Positions 56,160-64,000 of a DNA stretch of 64,000 nt are shown piece after piece. The notes under the pieces were generated by a model. It was not told where the DNA came from, made no database searches, and saw nothing but the letters and a program-made list of their open reading frames with translations. Origin of the DNA: Calliphora vicina (taxonomy: Eukaryota; Arthropoda; Insecta; Diptera; Calliphoridae); assembly GCF_958450345.1 (NCBI RefSeq), contig NC_088780.1, forward strand, positions 29,845,667 through 29,909,666, written 5' to 3'. The first letter of the stretch is position 1. Every line of letters begins with the position of its first letter. A program made the translations under genes and the position numbers.

Positions 56160-56950
56160 GGAGTCATGCAGACTGAATCACGACCATTCTGGATGATGGT
56201 ACCGTGCATCATAGAAAAAGTAGGCTTCGAAATTATATAGGATCTTTAAGATTAAAATATCGACAAGAGAGACGTGTACTTGAGAATTTACTCTGATGTG
56301 CTTGGCCTCGTAGTTTCTCTCAGACTGCCCGATGCATGCAGTAGGAAATCGGAAATCTTTGCCATCGATACAGCCGCGGGTAGAATTCAAGACGTAGACA
56401 AATGCATATTTATGTGAATAGCCTTGTATTAAGACTCTCAATTTCAATATAGAAGTCAAAATATTTTCTCTATGGCATTTAAGGGACCCAACACATTGTC
56501 GAATTAGTATCAATATCAGGCCATCCGGGGAAATTAAATCACTGATGAATGCGCAACAAACGGATAATCCTTGGAAGAATTTATGGCCAAAATAATACAC
56601 ATATTCTGTTGGATGTGAAATCGAATATGGTTCATGAAGGGATGTTGAAAGAGATGGATCAGAGGTGGTCTACGATTAGCCCTGTAGCCCTCTTTAGTAC
56701 AGAAAAGGATCAATACTCTCTAGGCTCTTGGTAGGAAATCGATTAAGCTTCTTGGCCTACATATGTCGGAACGAATTATCCACAACAATTGCAGAAGTTG
56801 TCTGTCTGGACGAAGAGGAGGAGATATCGGTACAAAACTTCCACGCCCCACTCTACGGAAGAATAGAGCACAGGCTTCTTTCATGAATTGAACTGTCTTA
56901 AAGTTGCTCAAGCGATTGTAAGCCAATCGAATGGTTCCAATACTAGACAA
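56160..56950 (-). pseudogene. GC-richer block with decayed coding-like sequence
   Basis: Clearly less AT-rich than its neighbours, with open stretches on the - strand (56178-56600 and 56720-56950) separated by stops. One stretch, LNSTRGCIDGKDFRFP, faintly recalls the CIDGTHI block of Harbinger-type nucleases, and 'GQSERNYEAKHIRVNSQVHV' could be the following part. The match is too weak to name. Most likely a decayed transposon or host pseudogene. Confidence 0.35.
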
Positions 56951-57109
56951 CAGATACTAGACAACAGAAAAGAATTACGATTTAAATAATCGTATTTTGG
57001 TCACCTCAACTATTGAAAAATTCGGTCATTTAGACTAAATCATTTATATTGCTTGAAATGTTAAGAAAAAACGGCTGGACCTATGTACAGTACCTCTGGT
57101 ATATTTTAC

Positions 57110-58045
57110 TTTGCTGTAATATATTAAATATATTAATGTGGATCAAATTGTTCCTAATATTTGCAATCCTATCAAAATTTTGATATAAATTTTAGTTTCA
57201 GAAACTCAATGAATATGTAATATGTGATAAAATCTTTATTTATTAACGAAACTCAATAAAATTTTCAACGTTTTTTAAGTTTGTCATTCTAAATAACAAA
57301 ACAAAAAACTTGTCAAAAGGTAAAAAGGAATCCCGCAATTCCTAAAAATTGAAGCGAACATAACAAAAATGGTATTTTTTACAATTTTGCCTATAGGGTA
57401 CACATTTCCTTCGGGGCTGGGAAAATATTTTGGCGATAAATAGGGAACACATCAATGTTTTCAAAACTACTGTTTGTTTTCTGATCCCAGCTTTGGGATT
57501 TTAGAACATGTGCCTCAAAGTTAAATTTTTGATAAAAAATAGGTGAAATTCCGTAGGGGGTAGGGGCGACATATTCGATGAATAGGACATGTTTTTTATA
57601 TCAAAATGTTCTCCGTAAAGATATCTTTCAGATAAACATAAAATTGTTATATGTTCTTTAAGAAAGTTTTTTTTTAATTCAAAAAGAGTTAAGTCACCTT
57701 TTCGCAAAAACAGCAAAAATCAAATATTTTTTGATTATTTAAATAAAAATCGTTTATTTTTGGATCCATAATTGATATTGCCTTGAAATCTTTTGTATGT
57801 TATTCGTAATTTAGTTGTCTAACTATGAAAAAAATTCCAGTCCATTCGGCCCAAAAGTACGACTCATATTTTTAAAAAAGCGGACCAAGGTATGGCAAAA
57901 TTTTAAAATTTCAATTTTGAAATGCCTATAACTCGGAAATTATAAGAGATAAATCGCACACGCAAGACCTAGCCAAGCGCTTTCCAAAAATATAAAAATC
58001 TTTGAAATCGGATAGGAAACAAAAATACCCTACTTTGAGCCCCCT
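57110..58045 (-). repeat. Unknown repeat M, copy 2, uninterrupted
   Basis: Reverse of the M copy at 41737-44845 without the 2.2-kb hAT A insertion; GTCATTCT at 57283-57290 is the empty target site. It ends at TACCCTACTTTGAGCCCCC (58027-58045), immediately followed by the 31-bp array. No coding capacity. Confidence 0.8.
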
Positions 58046-58560
58046 AATAGAAAATACTGATATAGCGAAAATTTTCTATTGAAAATACTGTTTTATAGGA
58101 AATATTGTTACAATGAAGATTTTCAGTAGGAAGTAATTTTATACTGAGGTTTTCAGTAGAAAATACTGTTATACTTAAGAATTACATCGGAAAATACTGT
58201 TATACTGAAGATTTCCTATAGAAAATACTGTCAAATACAAGATTTTCTTTGCAAAATACTGTTATACTGGAGAGTTTCTGTAGAAAATACTGTTATACAC
58301 AAGATTTTCTACAGAAAACACTGTTATACACAAGATTTTCTATAGAAAATACTGTTAAACACAAGATTTTCTTTGCAAAATATGTTATACTGAAGATGTT
58401 CTATAGAAAATACTATTATACTGAAGATTTTTTATAAAAAATATTGTTATACTCAAGATTTTCTATAGAAAATACTGTTAAACACAAGATTTTCTTTGGA
58501 AAATACTGTTATACAGAAGATTTTCTGTATAAAAAATAATTAAACAAAATGATTTTTATA
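58046..58560 (+). repeat. Tandem array, 31-bp unit, about 16 copies
   Basis: Consensus AGAAAATACTGTTATACACA followed by AGATTTTCTAT. Each unit is itself an imperfect inverted repeat (ATAGAAAAT ... ATTTTCTAT), so the array can form a series of hairpins. Units in the middle (58260-58400) are the most regular; the ends are degenerate. Frames through it (FCRKYCYTQDFLQK) are by-products. Confidence 0.9.
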
Positions 58561-61460
58561 GAAAATACATATGATTTTCTATAAAAATAGTTAGAAATAG
58601 CTGAAAATCATTCTGAGTCTATAGAAATTCGTAAATTTGTTTTTTAAATAAAATACTGCAGATTGTTTGAAAATATCGAATTGAGTCCTGGGAATTCCAT
58701 GGTACTTTTAGTTATGAAATAGTATCAAGAAAACTACGATCGTATCAACCTTTCTATCCTTGAGCTAAATCTAAACCAATTAATGATCAGATAAACTTGA
58801 TCAACCTGCGTCGTTAATGCAATAGGGACAAGTTTTTAAAAGTCAAATAATATTTAAGTTTTTTTAAGATAATTTTTTGGAATTAAAACACAAAATCGTC
58901 ATAAAGAAAAATATATAAAATCACTTTGAATAAGTATCATAATCTTGAAAATGAAAAGTTTATAAAATAATAAAAAAAATATTTTAAAATTTCTTAAACA
59001 AACCTTTACTTTAATATATATTTTTTTTTTATAGATAATTTGAAATTTTGTGTGAAATGTTTTTTGTCCTGTGTAAATTTTTGAGGGGAGGGTTTTATTT
59101 CAATTTTGTTTTGACGTTTTGTTATATTTTATTTAAATTATTTGATGATTATTTTCGTTTTATAGGATTTCAATTGATATATATATGTATATACTTTTGA
59201 TATAGTTTTCTTTTAGGTTTAATTTGTTTTTGTTATTTGTTATATATAAGTATTTATATAGTTTTAACTTATTGCTGTATTTTTTGTTGTTGTTGTTGTT
59301 TTTGTTGATTTAATTAAAAGTAGATTTAGGTTTGTTCTAAATAAAAAGTACTCTCTATATACGATTTTCTTATTTTGTTTTTTTTGGTTTTTTTAATAAT
59401 TAAATGTAAAAGCTGTTTTTGTAATTATTATATTAATTAGTTAATTAGTTTTGTATATTATTTAAAAAAAAAGAAAAAGAGAAAAAAATAGAAGAAAAAA
59501 AGAGAAAAATATACAACATTTACAGGGTTGTATTTTTCAGATTTTTGATTATGGGTTGGTTTTTTTTTAATAATTTTAAATTTAATTGATTAAATAAAGA
59601 AATTTAAAAATTTGTGTTTAAATTCTAGACCGATTTGAATTGAGTTAATGTATGGTAAGAGATCTAAGAAAATTAAAACATAATTACAAATCACATGTTA
59701 AGCCAAAACGAAAAAAAACTAAAGTAAATTTCATTAAATTTTTTATGTAAGAAAAAAATGTGTTGTTGATGACTTTTACAAAAAAAAATGTTTTCTTTTT
59801 TTTAGTTTTAATAAAATAATTTACAATAATAATAATTGAATAAACGGAAAATACGAAAAAAAAACTTAATGTAGTATTAAATATTTTTATGTATAAAAAA
59901 AACGTGCAAATATTTATTTTAGAAGTTGTTTGGAAACAAAAAAAGGAAACTGAATTTAATATTTAAAATACATTTTACAGTAGTGTATGAATGTTGTTAA
60001 ATGGAGGGGGGCGGTTTTATTGTTGTATTTGCAAAATGTTTCAAATGTAAATGTTAAATGGGTGAGTGAATGAATGCACAACTCCAGAGCAAATCTAATC
60101 TACATATTTGCTTTTAGCAAATATGATACATTTTTTGTTTATTATAAAATGATGAAATGAATTTTAATGAAATGTTAGATTAGTACATATTTGTTGGAAA
60201 ATAATAATAAACAAAAATTGAACACAAAATCAATTATACATACATACGCATAATATTTAATAAATGTTTTAAAATAAATATTTAATATTTCTGTAAATGT
60301 AGTTTAGTTTAGTTAAGTTAAATTGTTTTTTTATAGAAATATATTTGCATTTTAGGATTTCGTAAGAAAATAAAATTTACATTTTGTTGTTTGAGCACGC
60401 AATTTGTTTAAACTTTGAGGGTGTGGAGTTTAATTGCTATATTTAAAAAATATATGTATATAGTAGTAGTTAGAAGATATTTTGGAAACACAGAGTTAGT
60501 ACTGAGAATTTTCATAATATGTATTTATTAAGCTTTGAAATGTGATAAAGTCTTCTTATATAAAGAGTTTTCAGAAATTCACAGAAAGTTTAAAGTTTTA
60601 AAGTTACTTCACTGCAAGCACCTGCAGCTTTCACCAGCGAAGTCTTCAGCAACACTGTTCACCCCTAGAACCATGGCGCACAATGGTTGAAGAGTGGCCA
60701 AAATTAATTTTTTTCACGTTCGCCGATTTGTATAATTTTTTCGGTATTTTATTGTCAGATACCTGAATATTATGATTCCATAATATTAGGCTGATATATT
60801 TATTATTTGTTTGGACAGACACGCTCGAATAATTCAACAAACAATATGAAATGAAAAAGGAATGAATAAAACAAAGGATTAGGAACTTTCTAATTATTTA
60901 TTAAATCATTTGGACAATGGATTCTTAACAATAAGGAACAATAGGATGAGGATAGCTCAAAAATAAGTATTTACGACTCTATACGATTGATTTAGTACTA
61001 AATGACAAGTGGAAGTATAATGCAACACATATCATTCTGCATTAATATATATTGGAGTAAATAGGAATTGCAGGGGAAATGAGAAAATCGCTAAGTGTTG
61101 TTTTGGCGTAAACACTCAGCTAAAAGTTAAAAAAAATACAGCTGCTCCTTTCCAAAAAAAAAAAAAAAAACAGTTGTTGCCATATGGCTGGGACTACATG
61201 CCTGTAGTACCAATAGGTGTGTCTCTATCTAAAGGCCCTTATTCAATGATTTCATTTTTATTTTTAAAATTTTAATTGACTATTTGTATCAGGTATGATG
61301 TCCGAGGAAGCTCAGGAAGCGAGGAATGAAGACTATAGAGCCTATAGATAACATCATTCGAAAAATAGGACGTGTAGCCACTAATGTAGACGTAATGATA
61401 ATCTCTTATTGTCTTCAGACAAATTTATAAATAAATTTCGCTCAAAGCTGCAAATAAAAA
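58561..61460. other. AT-rich intron-like DNA, no gene recognised
   Basis: T-rich between 58.98 and 59.45 kb, then mixed. At 60601-60690 a short GC-richer patch (CACCTGCAGCTTTCACCAGC) has no long frame. A 17-base A run at 61157-61173 could be an old retroposon tail. Nothing else supported. Confidence 0.4.
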
Positions 61461-61499
61461 ATTGGAGTACGATAATGATGTTAAATTCATGTTTTTTCT

Positions 61500-61800
61500 A
61501 TGGGAGATTGGCGTAAAAGTAGGCGGATCAGGTATTTATTTTCAGGAGCCCATTATACAATAATAATATTTATTTTTTGTGAAAATTGAGTTGATGAATT
61601 AAAAATCAAGGAAGTTATGCCACTTTTTGAATACAAGTTGTATGGGAAGTGGGCGTAAAAGTGGGCGGATATTTTTCAAATTTCACATAAATGATTATGA
61701 GTGTTTAAAAAAGCTATGTGCCAAAAAACAAAGCCGTAGGTCAAAATTTAATTTTCACTTTGTATGGGAGGTGGGCGTAAAAGTGGGCGGATCATTTTGA
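61500..61800 (+). repeat. Irregular repeats with GGCGTAAAAGTGGGCGGAT
   Basis: GCGTAAAAGTRGGCGGAT occurs at 61511, 61653 and 61775, each preceded by TATGGGAG(A/G)-TGG-type words (spacing 142 and 122). The sequence between is AT-rich and diverged. Similar in style to 51020-51480, but not clearly homologous. Confidence 0.55.
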
Positions 61801-61929
61801 TTTTTCCATTTTTATGACAAGTTTCACTGTCCTTCGACAACCTCTTCTATTTTTAGCAGCTCGTTCTATGAACTTCAACCAATGGGTGGCGTCGTAGTCG
61901 ATGTAGTCTAGATTCAGACTGCGAAGTAC

Positions 61930-62600
61930 CAACAAATGTTGGGGATCACCTTTGACAGCCTATTTACCTCCTCAGCTCATGCCACTGCAATCAGTGGCAT
62001 GAGCAATTGAGTAAGTAGAAACAAGGAACTTAAAGTGCTAGCCGGTAGCACCAGGGGAATTGATAAACAAACCTACAGTGGTCAAGTATGCGAGTCACCT
62101 TCGTTGTGTAATACCCAGTGGAGAAATATTCAAAGCTGCCTTCAGATTAGCTCGAAACACCATCTACACGAGGAAAATGAGGTTCTTCCAGTAAAGGATC
62201 GTCATGTAGTCGAAATAGTTCATGGGATTCGTGGGATGTCATCGAAGGAATCATCCTAGCAGCAGCATCACACGGCTGGAGCCTTATCCCAAACATTTTA
62301 AGAAGGATATTCGTGTATACAGGAACCATTAGATAATAATTCGAATACGGCTGCTTTGAACGGCATTCATAGAGACCCCATTAACACCGCGGTTACATGA
62401 TACTGCATGAATGTCGTACTTGTAGGTCGCCAACCGCCCATAGCAGATTCTGAGAAAACCCTGCCGTGGAAATCAAGAGTAGTTGGCACAACTGAGGCTG
62501 AATGCCAACTAGTCCCGCTTAAACCGTGCCTTCCCAAATGTATGCCCAGCTTGTGGTCACAGTCCCTATGATACTCCCCACATAGGCCAATCCTACTTTT
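61930..62600 (+). pseudogene. Non-LTR reverse transcriptase relic, C-terminal part
   Basis: Successive frames give GITFDSLFTSSAHATAI (61940), KELKVLAGST, TQWRNIQSCLQ, HHLHEENEVLPVKDRHVVEI, LNGIHRDPINTAV, RQPPIADSEKTLPWKSR and, near 62528, NVCPACGHSPYDTPHIGQSY. The last is the CPxCG..PHDTxHLF zinc-like motif at the C-terminus of many insect non-LTR ORF2 proteins. This lineage differs from the intact Jockey-clade element at 24.8 kb, which lacks this C-terminal motif. Heavily broken; no 5' part or tail recognised. Confidence 0.8.
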
Positions 62601-62879
62601 TTATATTTTTTTTAAGATAAGCAATTTATCAGGCAATTAATGCCTATTTATTAATTGTGTTACTTTCTTTGGAAAGGGGATAGATTGGTGAAGCAAGGTG
62701 GTGAAAGGAGAGAAAAGCTTTTTATTTGACAACTCTGTAATTGAGCAGAACCTCTGGTGTTAAGTTTTATAGCCATTATTTATTTTACTTAGGCGGCGTT
62801 TCAATGCTATACCGCCGAGAAATATTGGTTATGATAGAACAAATTAATAACTATCAGAAACTAATGTTGTTGATTGGCA

Positions 62880-62936
62880 GGAATCGAACCCAGACCGCAA
62901 ATACTATCTCATACACAATTGTTTGGCCTTGAGCTG
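62880..62936 (-). ncRNA. tRNA-like internal promoter (A and B boxes), probable SINE head
   Basis: On the - strand the box CAGCTCAAGG (62927-62936) is followed 46 bases later (start to start) by GGTTCGATTCC (62880-62890), a perfect B-box/T-loop. Spacing is that of a tRNA. The acceptor stem and T-stem do not pair well, so this is not a functional tRNA. A tRNA-derived SINE head is more likely, its body continuing to lower coordinates, where GGCGGTATAGC ... GAAACGCCGCC forms a hairpin near 62792-62816. Confidence 0.5.
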
Positions 62937-62949
62937 AATGCAGATTTGA

Positions 62950-64000
62950 AAATGTTATAGTTTTAGCTGTTACAAAAATAAAAAAATAGTGGGTCCATGA
63001 ATGTGAGCCTAAAATATAACAAGTAATCGACTACTTCTTCAAAAAACGCCGGACATATTGATATCGTATCAAGAGATATGATTATCTAATACCGATAAAG
63101 AGTGATTTCGTATCAAACAACTGACTATTTAACCCTTATCCTGTAAATATCTATAAAAAACATAATATGGGATAGAATTAAGGGTCATTATTATGCAGTA
63201 TAGGAACAGTTATAATTTTGGATCCACCGACTTCTTTTTAATGCTGAACATCAAAAACTAATTGTGATATAAATAAATGTTATTCTGAGTTTGAAACAAT
63301 CGTTTCGGAGTTACATCTTTCGGAGAGTGCTTAAAAGCTTCGTATAAATGAATGTAAAATTATCCTACTGGAGAATAATTTGAAGAACAATGAAAAAGCT
63401 ATTTGCGATTGCATACTGTTTGAGAAATGTATATAATCCGAAGTTTGGTATGTATCGGTGAACAAGCGAAATCTTCAGACACTACCTTCGGAAGGTTGAC
63501 AAAAGGTGGCGCAAAATGGAAACATAAAAGGCTGCAAGAAAATTATGGCCTGCCTACAATGAGAAACGCAGTATACAACAACTTCTGAATAGGAACGATC
63601 GGAATGTTTGATCTAATTGGATACCGGAATGAGACAGGTTTTATCTAGAACTCCTACATCTGTGCACAAGTATTTGTACCCGATCTATTTTTTCATCTAT
63701 ATCATTGAGTGTGGAATCTCAACACAACGTATTCATTTAGATTCTACTTGAGTGCTGCATGCTACCACATAAACCAAGCAACCAACCAAGTTTTTTTGCT
63801 TAATATATTTCTATCAAAACAATTTTACTTAAATGTTTGTTAATAACAACAAAAAAAAATATACAAAATAAAAATGCAAAAACCACAAGAATAATTGTAC
63901 AATAACAAAAACAAACAAGTATTAATTTAAAAAATCATCACCACTAAATAATTGAAAAGCTTAAATTAAATTAATAAAAAACAAAGATAATAATAATTAA
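62950..64000. other. Unassigned end region
   Basis: Mixed sequence to 63780 without long frames. AT-rich from 63790 to the end, A-skewed on +. No gene or repeat recognised. Confidence 0.35.

Noticed and set aside
58249..58437. 62-codon frame with CRKYCYTQDF-type repeats
   Set aside because: By-product of the 31-bp array.
62880..62936. Functional tRNA gene on the - strand
   Set aside because: A and B boxes are good, but the acceptor and T stems do not pair. Better explained as a tRNA-derived SINE.
1..64000. CRISPR arrays or prokaryotic operons
   Set aside because: None of the tandem arrays has the repeat/unique-spacer pattern, and the window is a eukaryotic nuclear sequence with introns and animal transposons.

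Overview
The window is eukaryotic, very AT-rich, intron- and repeat-dominated DNA. It most likely comes from a calyptrate, blowfly-like dipteran. Three things suggest this: the protein similarities are insect-like, several dispersed repeats end in GGGTATAAAA or AACAAGTAAG (a style I associate with calyptrate genomes), and transposon relics are dense. Only two host-gene pieces can be supported: a single-exon gene for a 343-residue membrane protein (17242-18273, + strand, unrecognised), and the last coding exon of Sap47 (synapse-associated protein 47 kDa; 39418-39620, - strand) with its A-rich 3' UTR at lower coordinates.

Left part (1-17 kb): A-rich non-coding blocks on the + strand (0.5-3.4, 5.1-6.8, 11.2-12.9 kb) are interrupted by tandem repeats (0.36 kb, 66 bp, 475 bp, 21 bp), a long-TIR MITE, a foldback-like element, a Tc1-like transposase relic, and a frameshifted copy of an arthropod orphan protein family with a PPLHIKLG motif. 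The A-rich blocks could be the 3' UTR of a + strand gene lying left of the window, but this is inference.

Middle (17-39 kb): the 343-aa gene, a mariner relic, a 112-bp array, a second mariner-like relic, and a complete young Jockey-clade non-LTR retrotransposon (24837-28997) with a perfect 17-bp target duplication and both ORFs open. Then come repeat heads, a hAT element with perfect 8-bp TSDs (32724-33859), and a Tc1-like transposase relic broken inside its MDDETY motif by a MITE that itself carries another MITE.

Right part (39-64 kb): probably the large last intron of Sap47. No other convincing Sap47 exon is visible, apart from one weak candidate alternative terminal exon at 54529. It holds a four-level nest (an unknown repeat containing hAT-A, containing hAT-B, containing a MITE), whose steps can be read from uninterrupted sister copies in the same window. 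It also holds a six-copy 365-bp array, a hAT inserted in a mariner relic, a 31-bp palindromic-unit array, a degraded non-LTR RT relic and a tRNA-like internal promoter.

Nothing here looks like an operon or a host defence system. The most interesting content is the transposon archaeology, the end module shared by three repeat families, and the orphan-family pseudogene.
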